From NCBI GenBank assembly GCA_018365455.1, contig JAGZJZ010000058.1:1-40515 (forward strand): a stretch of DNA of 40,515 nt, given 5' to 3'. This document shows positions 24,723 to 32,916 of the stretch, one piece after another. The notes under the pieces were generated by a model that did not search any database, was not told the origin of the DNA, and saw nothing but the letters and a program-made list of their open reading frames with translations. This stretch comes from Clostridiales bacterium. GTDB lineage: Bacteria > Bacillota > Clostridia > Lachnospirales > Lachnospiraceae. The stretch's first letter is position 1, and each line of letters opens with the position of its first letter. The translations under genes were made by a program, and so were the position numbers.

Positions 24723-25967
24723 CTAAGCAAATAATCCAGGAATATCCAACAAAGCCACTTCTGTCTGTTCTCCGGTTTCCATATCCTTTACTCTAGCCAC
24801 ACCTTTTTCAAGCTCATCAGAACCGATCACAACGGTTTTCTTTGCGCCGATCTTATTTGCATATTTCATCTGTGCTTTCACGCTGCGGTCCATATAATCT
24901 GTTTCCACAATTATGCCATGGCTTCTAATTTCATTAACAAGCTTATATGCTTTAGCCTTGGCTTCTTTTCCCAGAATTCCCACATACAATTCAACAGCAT
25001 CTTCCGCCGGGAGCTGCACACCTTCTTTTTCCAGGAAATATAAAATACGTTCGATTCCCATTCCAAATCCCACAGAGGGAATATCCTGCTTTTCATCAAT
25101 TTCATGGATCAATCCGTCATAACGTCCGCCGCCGCAGAGTGTAAATCCTTCTGAATTCACAAATTCAAAAACTGTTTTGGTATAGTAGTCCAGTCCCCGT
25201 ACAATTCCGGTATCTATTTCATAAGGGACATTTAATTCATTTAAAAGCGCCTGCAGTTCCTCAAAATGCTCCCTGCATTCCTCGTCAAGATATTCAATTG
25301 TTCTCGGAGCCTTGTCCACAATCGCTTTACAGGTATCTACTTTACAGTCCAGCACGCGAAGGGGATTTTTTAACATTCTTTCACGGCAGGTGGGACATAA
25401 ATGTTCTTCATGTTCTTTTAAGTACACAAGGAGGGCATCATTATATGTTTTACGGCATTCCTTGCAGCCGATGCTGTTAATATGAAGCTTTGCATCGGAT
25501 AATCCCAATTTACGAATCAGTGTGGATACTAGTGAAATGACTTCCACTTCTGCCAGAGGACTTTTGGATCCTACAAATTCCACACCAAACTGATGATGCT
25601 GTCTGAGTCTTCCGCTCTGGGGCTTTTCATAACGAAATGCCGGGGTCACATAAAATAATTTGGTAGGTGCCGGCTGGGCATACATGTTGTGCTCCAGGTA
25701 AGCTCTCATAACCGGAGAGGTTCCTTCCGGCTTTAAGGTTATACTGCGGTCACCTTTATCCATAAACGTATACATCTCTTTTTGTACCACGTCCGTCGTT
25801 TCACCAACTCCACGCTGGAACAGCACCGTGTGTTCAAACATCGGTGTAATGATTTCAGAGATGTGGTACGTCTTAGCAAGGTCTCTTGCAATTTTCTCTA
25901 CCAGGGTACGTTTGTGCATTTCTTCTCCGTACCAGTCCTGTACTCCTCTGGGTGCCTGTGTAATCAT
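24723..25967 (-). CDS. hisS: histidine--tRNA ligase
   Basis: Class II synthetase that charges tRNA-His, 414 residues, the normal bacterial length. Visible motifs are the N-terminal RGVQDWYGEE, motif 1 region (ITPMFEHTVLFQRGVGE), motif 2 (YVTPAFRYEKPQSGRLRQHH), the histidine-binding loop RGLDYYTKTVFEF, the glycine-rich CGGGRYDGL, and motif 3 (GFGMGIERILYFL). A C-terminal anticodon-binding domain of about 90 residues follows. An internal CPTCRERM cysteine cluster resembles that of many clostridial HisRS. The ATG at 25967 (AGGAGG seven bases upstream) is preferred over the one at 25988. No T-box precedes it. Confidence 0.97.
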   Translation of the reverse strand: MITQAPRGVQDWYGEEMHKRTLVEKIARDLAKTYHISEIITPMFEHTVLFQRGVGETTDVVQKEMYTFMDKGDRSITLKPEGTSPVMRAYLEHNMYAQPAPTKLFYVTPAFRYEKPQSGRLRQHHQFGVEFVGSKSPLAEVEVISLVSTLIRKLGLSDAKLHINSIGCKECRKTYNDALLVYLKEHEEHLCPTCRERMLKNPLRVLDCKVDTCKAIVDKAPRTIEYLDEECREHFEELQALLNELNVPYEIDTGIVRGLDYYTKTVFEFVNSEGFTLCGGGRYDGLIHEIDEKQDIPSVGFGMGIERILYFLEKEGVQLPAEDAVELYVGILGKEAKAKAYKLVNEIRSHGIIVETDYMDRSVKAQMKYANKIGAKKTVVIGSDELEKGVARVKDMETGEQTEVALLDIPGLFA

Positions 25968-26058
25968 GACAAATCCTCCTAATTTCAATCTTTATATTTT
26001 CTCTGTCTAAAGGCATATCTTAAAAATCTTTGCACCAGTCGCCCGGCATAATCATTTT

Positions 26059-26640
26059 TCAGACCTGCTTTAATATTTCTTCAATTCCATCTTCGTGTAT
26101 GACTCTTAAAAATGCAAGGAATATTTTCATATCGAAATTCTTTACTTCCGCAATCATCAGTTCTACAGCAGCATCCATTTCAAAAGACCTGCGGTAAGGG
26201 CGGTCGGAAGTTAAAGCTGCAAAGACATCACACACTCTTAAAATTCTGGCTCCAATGGGAATCTCATTTTCTGCCAGATTGGATGGATACCCGGTTCCGT
26301 CATAATTTTCATGATGGTGCAGGATACTCTCCAGAACAACCGGGGAATACCCCTCTTTATGCAAAATTGCATAACTGAGCGTAGAGTGTGTACGAACATA
26401 CCGCATCTCTTCAACCGTTAAGGTTTCTTCTTCCCGGCCATAGATATATTTTGCAAGTTCCATCTTGCCTATATCATGGAGAAATCCTGCAATTGCCATC
26501 TCGTGGCAATCATTCTCACACAGCCCCAGTTCTCTGGACACACGGCTAGCCAGATTGCTGACACATATTCCGTGGGCAATCTCTTTTGCAAGATCTATTT
26601 GTATGATGTGACATGTTCGTTGTTTACGAGTTTCTGTCAT
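26059..26640 (-). CDS. HD-GYP domain protein
   Basis: A 193-residue phosphohydrolase of the HD-GYP class: HDIGK (His55-Asp56), HHH (108-110) and DGTGYP (GYP 117-119), followed by ILRVCDVFAALTSDRPYRRS. HD-GYP enzymes hydrolyse cyclic di-GMP, and some act on other cyclic dinucleotides. The middle histidine motif is altered (RTHSTLS rather than the usual HPxxG), so activity is uncertain. No sensor or receiver domain is attached. The ATG overlaps the hemZ stop by one base (TAATG), with AAGGGG seven bases upstream, so translation is probably coupled to hemZ. Confidence 0.88.
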   Translation of the reverse strand: MTETRKQRTCHIIQIDLAKEIAHGICVSNLASRVSRELGLCENDCHEMAIAGFLHDIGKMELAKYIYGREEETLTVEEMRYVRTHSTLSYAILHKEGYSPVVLESILHHHENYDGTGYPSNLAENEIPIGARILRVCDVFAALTSDRPYRRSFEMDAAVELMIAEVKNFDMKIFLAFLRVIHEDGIEEILKQV

Positions 26641-28109
26641 TACAATTCCCCTTCGTATAATAAGAAGCCTTTTCGCTTCCGTTCTATCATTTCATCAATA
26701 CGTTCGATATAACCTTTAATATCTTTTACATTTTCGATTCGTTCGATATGTTCCTCATCCAGCACAATTTTGGTAGCTGCACCTGCGCCCAATGCCAGGA
26801 TGCTCTGCTTTTCTTCCATAATCAGAATATTGTAAATGCCCGCCTTATCCGGCTTGGCATACCCTACATTTTCAAAATTTCCAGCCATATTCTTCTGCCG
26901 GTACAGATAATAAGGTGACAGTCCGCTTTTGCTGACATAGGCGGCAGTCATGTCCATAATTTCCTGATTAATGGTAAATGTCATTTCTTTATACTGGTCT
27001 TTAAACATGTTCAACCTTGCCGCGCGTTTCACAGCAAGGGAATGTACGGTAATACTTTCCGGATCCATCTCCACGACTTCCTGTAAGGTATGTTCAACCT
27101 CAGTTTTTCCCTCACCCGGAAGTCCTACAATTAAGTCCATGTTAATATTATCAAATCCTGCTTCCCGTGCCAGCGCAAAGGCTTCTTTGGTCTGCGCTAC
27201 GGTATGGCGTCTTCCGATAATATTCAGCGTCTTATCATTCATTGTCTGGGGATTAATTGAAATCCGGGTGACCGGATGCTTCCGTATAGCCTGTAACTTT
27301 TCCTTGGTAATACTGTCAGGTCTTCCTGCTTCCACCGTATACTCCTGAATTTTACTAAGATCAAAACAGGAATCAATTTTGTTCATGAGACGCGTGATCT
27401 GCTCCGGTTCCAGTGTAGTGGGCGTACCGCCCCCTATATAAATCGTGTTAAGTTCACGGTTTTTATAAAGTTTGCCTGCAAACTCCATCTCCCTGCAAAG
27501 GGCATCCAGATAGGCGTCCACTTTGTGTTTCCACACGGACAGAGGGCTGGAACTAAACGAACAATAAAGGCAGATGCTTGGACAAAACGGAATACCTATA
27601 TATAGACTATAACCATTTTTATAATTTATATCCTTTAAAATGTAGCTTTCCCGGTTGGCAATCATCACACTCAATGAAGTTTTTTCATTACTGCAATAAT
27701 ATGTATGACGCATGTATTCCGCTATTTCAGTATTCTTAAGCCCCTGCTCTAACAGCGCCATGGGAATCTTCGTAGGGCGGATACCGGTCAGTGTCCCCCA
27801 GGGCAGTTCCTGTCCGGTGCGGGCACTGAGCATCTCATAAAGGAGGCGTTTCAGCCGGTTCTTAGTATCCTTGCGGTCTGCATAATAATCCACCCTGGTG
27901 CTGCGGCTGTCCAGTTTCTCACGATCCGGTCCATAAAATGTTATGGTAATGCCGTTGTCACTATAGGAAATGATTATCTGAAGTTCAAAAGTATCTTCCA
28001 GCAGATCTTCACCGTAATAGACAGGTACATCCATCCCCGGATAGAATGCTCTCACCAGTGAATGGATATCATATTCGAAATCTTTCTTATTCAATTGTAC
28101 TGCAATCAT
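26640..28109 (-). CDS. hemZ: coproporphyrinogen dehydrogenase-like radical SAM protein HemZ
   Basis: A radical-SAM enzyme of the HemN/HemW/HemZ group, 489 residues. The Fe-S motif is FCPSICLYC (the three cysteines at about 176, 180 and 183), followed by the glycine-rich TIYIGGGTPTTLEPEQ and the HemN-type C-terminal region (YYLYRQKNMAGNFENVGYA). The N-terminal 165 residues, with PWGTLTGIRPTKIPM, are typical of HemZ. Oxygen-independent coproporphyrinogen oxidation is proposed for the family, but many members resemble the heme chaperone HemW, and no other heme genes are here. GGAGG is seven bases from the ATG at 28109; an ATG three bases earlier is also possible. Confidence 0.9.
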   Translation of the reverse strand: MIAVQLNKKDFEYDIHSLVRAFYPGMDVPVYYGEDLLEDTFELQIIISYSDNGITITFYGPDREKLDSRSTRVDYYADRKDTKNRLKRLLYEMLSARTGQELPWGTLTGIRPTKIPMALLEQGLKNTEIAEYMRHTYYCSNEKTSLSVMIANRESYILKDINYKNGYSLYIGIPFCPSICLYCSFSSSPLSVWKHKVDAYLDALCREMEFAGKLYKNRELNTIYIGGGTPTTLEPEQITRLMNKIDSCFDLSKIQEYTVEAGRPDSITKEKLQAIRKHPVTRISINPQTMNDKTLNIIGRRHTVAQTKEAFALAREAGFDNINMDLIVGLPGEGKTEVEHTLQEVVEMDPESITVHSLAVKRAARLNMFKDQYKEMTFTINQEIMDMTAAYVSKSGLSPYYLYRQKNMAGNFENVGYAKPDKAGIYNILIMEEKQSILALGAGAATKIVLDEEHIERIENVKDIKGYIERIDEMIERKRKGFLLYEGEL

Positions 28110-28125
28110 CATTGTACCTCCTGCA

Positions 28126-28147
28126 TACCGCAGACCTGTCTGCGGTA
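28126..28147. repeat. perfect 10-bp inverted repeat next to the hemZ ribosome binding site
   Basis: TACCGCAGAC-CT-GTCTGCGGTA is a perfect hairpin located six bases upstream of the hemZ Shine-Dalgarno. No U-tract follows on either strand, so it is not a normal terminator. Confidence 0.7.
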
Positions 28148-28206
28148 CTGCACCATTAGAAAGTTTGAAACAATTTTTGCTTCACACTTTTCCCTGTAAA
28201 ACGCTA

Positions 28207-28836
28207 TTAAGCAAAAGGATTATATTTTTTTTCGTGAGCAATATCTGTCATCGATTCATGACCGGGGCAGACCCTCGTATCTTCCGGCAGAGTGCTTAAC
28301 AGCCCTTTTACCGATCTTGATAATTCCGCCTGGTTTCCGGTTGGAAAATCTGTTCTGCCGATACTTTCACAAAATAAGGTATCCCCGCTGAATAAGGTCT
28401 TTTCTTCCGGCAGGTAATAGCACGCCCCGCCCTTTGTATGTCCCGGTGTATGCAGTACTTTGATTTTGAAGCCCGCAAGTTCTGTCTCTTCCTGATCCTG
28501 AAAGAAGCGGTCTGCTTTAACGACAAACGGCAGTCCAAACATGGAGGATAAGTTTAAATTGTTATCCTCTGTGATCACCTTCTCCTGCTCCAATACACAG
28601 ACCGGAACCTGGAACTCTTTTTTTAAATCCATAGCTGCACCGATATGGTCAAAATGACCATGGGTTAATAAAACAGCTGCCACTTTAACCTGAAGGCTCT
28701 TTACCTTCTGTATAATTGCCTGTGCCCTGTCTGCGGGATCAATAATAACAGCTTCTCTATTTTCTTCGTTGACTGCCAGATAACAATTGGTCTGCACCAT
28801 TCCCAGCACCATCTTCTCGATATGCAGCTTACTCAT
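28207..28836 (-). CDS. MBL-fold metallo-hydrolase (glyoxalase-II-like)
   Basis: A 209-residue metallo-beta-lactamase fold protein. The metal motif HxHxDH is LTHGHFDHIG (His59, His61, Asp63, His64); further ligands are the histidine of VLHTPGHTKGG, the aspartate of FSGDTLF, and the final VCPGHES. It resembles YqgX/GloB2-like hydrolases, which cleave thioesters such as S-lactoyl-thiols, but the true substrate is unknown. AAGGAG eight bases upstream of the ATG overlaps the relA stop codon, so it is probably co-transcribed with relA. Clostridial genomes often place it between relA and hemZ. Confidence 0.9.
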   Translation of the reverse strand: MSKLHIEKMVLGMVQTNCYLAVNEENREAVIIDPADRAQAIIQKVKSLQVKVAAVLLTHGHFDHIGAAMDLKKEFQVPVCVLEQEKVITEDNNLNLSSMFGLPFVVKADRFFQDQEETELAGFKIKVLHTPGHTKGGACYYLPEEKTLFSGDTLFCESIGRTDFPTGNQAELSRSVKGLLSTLPEDTRVCPGHESMTDIAHEKKYNPFA

Positions 28837-28848
28837 ACTATTTACTCC

Positions 28849-31149
28849 TTATCCGGTGGTACGTTCAATATCAATCACGCTCTCCACCTGTCTGATTTTT
28901 TCAATAAGACTGTTTAATACTTCCCGTCCCGGCACATCAAAGCTCATGGCAATGGTTGCCGTTCCCTGTTTGCTTGTTCTGGAATTCACGCTGGTAACAT
29001 CAATTTTACGCTCCGTGAAAATCCTGGATATATCAACCAGCAGTCCGGTTCGGTTATTGCCGTAAATCTTAATCTCTGCCGTGTAAAGTCCATTAGATCC
29101 TGTCTCTTCCGGCTCCTGCCATTCAGCATCAATAAGGCGAACCCGATCCTCTCCGCCCAGATTAACGATGTTGATACAATCGGTTCTGTGGATAGACACT
29201 CCTCTGCCTCTTGTGACAAACCCTACAATTTCATCACCGGGTACCGGACTGCAGCATTTTGAAAAACGTACCGCTACATCATGAATGCCCTTCACCACAA
29301 TTCCGCTCTTGGTTCTGGCAATGCGGACTTTTTCTTTTGATTCAGCTGCTTCAATAATATTTTCATCCGTGATCTGTTTCTTATGCTGTTTCTGGTACTC
29401 TTCCAGAAGTTTGTTCACCACCTGGCCTTCCTTCAGCCCGCCGTGTCCAATGGCAGCTAATACCGATTCCCAGTCCCGGAAACCATACTTGCGCATCACG
29501 CTTTCCATATATGCCGGCTTAGTAATGTCGCTTACTACAATCGCTTTTGATTTGCAGTACTGGGCGAACATTTCTTTGCCTTTAATAATATTATCTTCTT
29601 TCAGTTCGTTCTTAAACCACTGGTTGATTTTATTTTTCGCCTGGGTACTCTTTACAATGCCCAGCCAATCACGGCTCGGACCTCTGGAATTCTGTGAAGT
29701 TACAATCTCAATCCGGTCTCCGTTCTGGATCACGTAATCAATATTCACAAGCTTTCCATTTACCCTGGCGCCAATCATCTTATTTCCTACTGCACTGTGA
29801 ATGCTGTAAGCAAAATCAATGGGCGTGGAACCATTGGGAAGATTTTTCACATCTCCTGCCGGTGTGAAACAATATACGTTTTCGGCAAATAAATCCAGAT
29901 CACTTTTTAAAAGGCTCATGAATTCCTTATTGTCGGACATATCACGCTGCCACTCCAAGATCTGACGCAGCCAGCTCAACTTTTCTTCTTCCTGCTCAGC
30001 CACTCCTTTTTTACCGTCGGAGCTTTCTTTATATTTCCAATGGGCAGCAATACCAAATTCTGCCGTCCGATGCATTTCAAAGGTACGAATCTGAATTTCA
30101 AAAGGCTGACCGCTGGGGCCAATCAAGGTGGTATGCAGGGATTGGTACATGTTGGGCTTAGGCATTGCAATGTAATCCTTAAAACGCCCCGGAATCGGTT
30201 TATACATCTCATGAATGACCCCAAGAGCTGCATAACAATCCTTCACGGTGTCCACAATGATCCGAACTGCAAACAAATCATAGATCTGTTCAATCGTCTT
30301 TTGTTGATTGACCATTTTTTTATAGATGCTAAAGAAATGTTTCACCCTTCCATCGATCTGCGCACGGATCCCGGCGCTCTCTACATGGAGGCTGACTTCG
30401 TCGACAATACTCTGCACAAACTGTTCCCGCTCTGTTTTACGCAGCGAAACCTTTTCCACAAGGTCATAATACACTTCCGGCTCCAGATATTTCAGAGAAA
30501 GATCATCCAGTTCCACTTTAATCTTAGAGATACCAAGCCGCTGGGCAATGGGAGCATAGATATCCATGGTTTCCCTTGCCTTTTCCTTCTGCTTTTCCGG
30601 TTTCATATACCTCAGCGTCCGCATATTATGCAGTCTGTCCGCCAGTTTAATCAAAATAACCCGAATGTCTTTCGCCATAGCCAAAAACATTTTACGCAGA
30701 TTTTCCGCCTGAACCTCAACTTTATCTGCAGAATAGGACAGCTGTCCCAGTTTGGTTACACCATCCACCAGAAGTTCCACCTCTGCGCCAAATTCCCTGC
30801 GTACCTCGTTCGAAGTCAGTACCGTGTCTTCCACTACATCATGCAGAAGTCCTGCAACAATGGTTTCCTTATCCAGCTCCAGGTCTGCAAGTATAATTGC
30901 TACACTTAAGGGATGGATAATATATGGTTCACCTGATTTCCTCTTCTGATCCTGGTGGGCATCATTCGCAAGATGATACGCCTTTTCAATCAGCGAGATA
31001 TCGGTAGACGGATGATATTTCCGAACACTGCTGATCAGCTCTTCATACAGAATATCCGGGCTCGTAAAATCAGCCATGCCCTTTATAATGGCATCCGCCT
31101 TTTTAATCTTATCTAATTTTTCATTTTTAATCGTCCCATTCATTGGCAT
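28849..31149 (-). CDS. relA: bifunctional (p)ppGpp synthetase/hydrolase, RelA/SpoT (Rel)
   Basis: A 766-residue long RSH protein controlling the stringent response. The hydrolase HD domain is intact (LLHDVVEDT, His103-Asp104 and Glu107-Asp108), so it should both make and degrade (p)ppGpp. The synthetase domain contains RFKDYIAMPKPNMYQSLHTT. A TGS domain (NLPNGSTPIDFAYSIHSAVG) begins near 410, a conserved-cysteine region (RFSKCCSPVPGD) near 630, and an ACT domain covers the last 75 residues. The start is uncertain: the ATG at 31149 has GGTGAT upstream, while the family often starts at MADFTSPD (31077). It lies between apt and the MBL hydrolase gene. Confidence 0.96.
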   Translation of the reverse strand: MPMNGTIKNEKLDKIKKADAIIKGMADFTSPDILYEELISSVRKYHPSTDISLIEKAYHLANDAHQDQKRKSGEPYIIHPLSVAIILADLELDKETIVAGLLHDVVEDTVLTSNEVRREFGAEVELLVDGVTKLGQLSYSADKVEVQAENLRKMFLAMAKDIRVILIKLADRLHNMRTLRYMKPEKQKEKARETMDIYAPIAQRLGISKIKVELDDLSLKYLEPEVYYDLVEKVSLRKTEREQFVQSIVDEVSLHVESAGIRAQIDGRVKHFFSIYKKMVNQQKTIEQIYDLFAVRIIVDTVKDCYAALGVIHEMYKPIPGRFKDYIAMPKPNMYQSLHTTLIGPSGQPFEIQIRTFEMHRTAEFGIAAHWKYKESSDGKKGVAEQEEEKLSWLRQILEWQRDMSDNKEFMSLLKSDLDLFAENVYCFTPAGDVKNLPNGSTPIDFAYSIHSAVGNKMIGARVNGKLVNIDYVIQNGDRIEIVTSQNSRGPSRDWLGIVKSTQAKNKINQWFKNELKEDNIIKGKEMFAQYCKSKAIVVSDITKPAYMESVMRKYGFRDWESVLAAIGHGGLKEGQVVNKLLEEYQKQHKKQITDENIIEAAESKEKVRIARTKSGIVVKGIHDVAVRFSKCCSPVPGDEIVGFVTRGRGVSIHRTDCINIVNLGGEDRVRLIDAEWQEPEETGSNGLYTAEIKIYGNNRTGLLVDISRIFTERKIDVTSVNSRTSKQGTATIAMSFDVPGREVLNSLIEKIRQVESVIDIERTTG

Positions 31150-31164
31150 TCATATCACCGTCTT

Positions 31165-31314
31165 CTAATTGTTATATTCGCTATAGTGTGTTTTAAAATT
31201 GCTTTCCGGCAGAGTACCTGATATCTGCGTCAGGTATGCATCTGCAACGGCGTAGTGGGCTACGATTAGCTTCACAGACGTGCACCTGGCAAAGATAGCG
31301 AGTGCTAGTTTCAT
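31165..31314 (-). CDS. candidate 49-residue ORF or intergenic element between apt and relA
   Basis: An open frame of 49 codons starts MKLALAIFARCTSVKLIVAH and ends 15 bases before the relA start. It has no ribosome binding site and I know no family. The same DNA can form two hairpins (TACCTGA...TCAGGTA and CGTAG-TGGG-CTACG), so it may instead be a structured leader or a dispersed element. Included because it fills the 186-base apt-relA gap. Confidence 0.2.
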   Translation of the reverse strand: MKLALAIFARCTSVKLIVAHYAVADAYLTQISGTLPESNFKTHYSEYNN

Positions 31315-31335
31315 AGTTATTAGTACAATGCAGTA

Positions 31336-31860
31336 CTAGATCCCTTCGTAGCAGAGTACTGACTGAACATCGTATCCTTTCAGGCGTTCTCTGCCTTTCA
31401 GCCCCGCAAGTTCCATTAAAAATACAATCTTAACCACTTCTCCGCCCAGGCTTTCAATCAGCTTGACGCTGGCTTCTATGGTACCGCCTGTAGCTATTAA
31501 ATCATCAATGATAACAACCTTTTGTCCTGGCTTTATGGCATCCTTATGAATTTCAATTTCAGCACTGCCATACTCCAGGTCATATTCCTCGGAAATTGTC
31601 TCACAGGGTAATTTCCCCTTTTTCCTCACAGGTACAAAGGAAGTATGCAAATTATATGCCAGGGGCATTCCAAAAATGAATCCTCTGGATTCTGTTCCAA
31701 CAATTACATCCACCGGTATATCTTCAATTAATTCCTGCATGGAATCAATTGCAAGTTTTAATCCGTCTGCATCCTGCAAAATACTGGTAACATCTCTGAA
31801 AATAACTCCTGGTTCCGGAAAATCCGGGATACTTCTTACATAATCGTCTAGCTTCTTCAT
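31336..31860 (-). CDS. apt: adenine phosphoribosyltransferase
   Basis: Purine-salvage enzyme converting adenine and PRPP to AMP and pyrophosphate, cytoplasmic. The PRPP-binding motif is VVIIDDLIATGGTI, the N-terminal DDYVRSIPDFPEPGVIFRDV and the segment GTESRGFIFGMPLAY are characteristic, and the length of 174 residues is normal. The ATG at 31860 has GGAG six bases upstream; the frame extends to 31887 but that start has a weaker site. The gene begins 33 bases from repeat copy B. It heads the apt-relA-MBL-hemZ group, although the usual upstream neighbour recJ is absent here. Confidence 0.97.
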   Translation of the reverse strand: MKKLDDYVRSIPDFPEPGVIFRDVTSILQDADGLKLAIDSMQELIEDIPVDVIVGTESRGFIFGMPLAYNLHTSFVPVRKKGKLPCETISEEYDLEYGSAEIEIHKDAIKPGQKVVIIDDLIATGGTIEASVKLIESLGGEVVKIVFLMELAGLKGRERLKGYDVQSVLCYEGI

Positions 31861-31892
31861 CCTGTTCTCCATTCTAAATTCAATCATTCTTC

Positions 31893-31986
31893 TTTATTCC
31901 CGCGGGCCCAAACGGACACGCTGGCGCATCCATTTAGTGACTGCCGCGAGGTTCAAATACCCCGTTGCTTGCAGCGGGGTTTTTGA
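31893..31986 (-). repeat. dispersed palindromic repeat, copy B (upstream of apt)
   Basis: A second copy, about 94 bp, with the same order and orientation as copy A: TTTATTCCCGCGGGCCC, AAACGGACACGCTGGCGC, GACTGCCGCGAGG and the terminal stem CCCCG-TTGCTTG-CAGCGGGG followed by TTTTTGA. It lacks about nine bases of the left arm (AGCAGTCGT in copy A), so its long hairpin is shorter. Confidence 0.85.
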
Positions 31987-32062
31987 CTTATCAATTTAAC
32001 TTATCCATAAGTATATCATTTATCAATCGAATTATCAATTGTAAACTCCTTCAAAATTAGAC

Positions 32063-32102
32063 GCAAAAAAAGATGCAAAATGGTATATTTGCATCTTTTT
32101 TC
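32063..32102. terminator. bidirectional terminator-like hairpin
   Basis: GATGCAAA-ATGGTATA-TTTGCATC is flanked by AAAAAAA on the left and TTTTTT on the right, so it could act on either strand. On the minus strand it follows the nitroreductase remnant. Confidence 0.75.
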
Positions 32103-32130
32103 TGTTATAATGTCGTATTATGTGGTTTTT

Positions 32131-32246
32131 TCAGTCCATAAGTTCCTGGTGCGCAAAAAACGTATCGCAGATCCTAAGCTGCCCATACCGGACTCCGATG
32201 CAGAAAATGTCATATTCTGAATTGCGGCTCCAATAGACTGCGCATC
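32131..32246 (-). pseudogene. nitroreductase-family remnant with a frameshift
   Basis: Translated on the minus strand, this gives DAQSIGAAIQNMTFSASESG followed by MGSL, then, after a shift of one base, ICDTFFAHQELMD and a stop. The two pieces join into the well-known nitroreductase C-terminal segment, in which a tryptophan normally sits at the break (GSLWICDTFFAYQE). Restoring one base in TTAGGATC would restore the tryptophan and the frame. Only about 38 codons survive, with no N-terminal FMN-binding part nearby. A terminator hairpin still follows. Confidence 0.7.
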
Positions 32247-32321
32247 TTATAAGTTGTATACAACAAAAAATAGCCTTCACAATAGAAGACTACCAAAAGA
32301 TAATACATATTAATTTATAAA

Positions 32322-32405
32322 TGCGGAAGATGGGACTTGAACCCACACGGTATTGCTACCACAGGCACCTGAAGCCTGCGCGTCTGCCAATTCCGCCACT
32401 TCCGC
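32322..32405 (-). tRNA. tRNA-Leu (anticodon CAG)
   Basis: An 84-base class II tRNA. The acceptor GCGGAAG/CTTCCGC and discriminator A are seen, with the anticodon loop TTCAGGT giving CAG (reads CUG), a long variable arm and a T-loop GGTTCAAGTCC. CCA is not encoded. Confidence 0.95.
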
Positions 32406-32617
32406 GTTTTATGTAGTCACTTGCGTAACTTACATGTTACATAATACAATATTTATCACTGCTTGTCAACAAGAATTTTAAATTTTTTCAAAAATTTATA
32501 CAATAAAAAAATTTTCAAATTTTTTCGATTTTAGTGTTGACATCTATTCTAACCAATGCTATAATTCTATCTGTTCGCAGCTGAGAGCTAAACGTCACAG
32601 CGGATATAACTACATAA

Positions 32618-32701
32618 GCGGGAGTGCTGGAATTGGCAGACAGGCAAGACTAAGGATCTTGTGTATGCATGTACGTGTGGGTTCAAGTCCCATCTCCCGC
32701 A
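32618..32701 (+). tRNA. tRNA-Leu (anticodon AAG)
   Basis: An 84-base class II tRNA. The acceptor GCGGGAG/CTCCCGC, D-arm GGAATTGGCAGAC, anticodon stem CAAGA/TCTTG with loop CTAAGGA (anticodon AAG, reads CUU, probably A34-modified), long variable arm and T-loop GGTTCAAGTCC are all present. CCA is not encoded, and a terminator follows. Confidence 0.95.
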
Positions 32702-32708
32702 TAGTTGA

Positions 32709-32741
32709 AAAGAATACCTTTTAATCAGGTATTCTTTTTTT
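32709..32741 (+). terminator. rho-independent terminator of tRNA-Leu(AAG)
   Basis: AAGAATACC-TTTTAATCA-GGTATTCTT is followed by TTTTT. It begins eight bases after the tRNA. Confidence 0.9.
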
Positions 32742-32781
32742 GTATTATTCTAATCCATTTACTATATATAATCAAACTCAC

Positions 32782-32916
32782 TCACACCAAGCCAGAGTAC
32801 CTCTGCGTCTGAGTCTCATAACCACGCGGCTGCTTTTTGGTCCAGATTACATTTGGTATCCTCAGCATCAGTAAAAAGATTAACCCCATATAAGAAAATC
32901 CAATATGACCTAACAT
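32782..32916 (-). CDS. 44-residue membrane-anchored ORF, probably a truncated gene
   Basis: The frame starts MLGHIGFSYMGLIFLLMLRI, one transmembrane helix, then PNVIWTKKQPRGYE and ends after 44 codons. A strong site, GAGGAGGGG, is eight bases upstream of the ATG. The N terminus reads like the start of longer clostridial membrane proteins (helix then PNxIWTKxxPxGYE), of which only the first 35 or so codons remain. I see no continuation in another frame. It may be a pseudogene or a shortened small protein; the function is unknown. Confidence 0.5.
   Translation of the reverse strand: MLGHIGFSYMGLIFLLMLRIPNVIWTKKQPRGYETQTQRYSGLV

Noticed and set aside
30040..30909. A 289-codon plus-strand open frame inside relA
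   Set aside because: It lies wholly antisense to the highly conserved relA gene, has no recognisable domain and is a compositional shadow.
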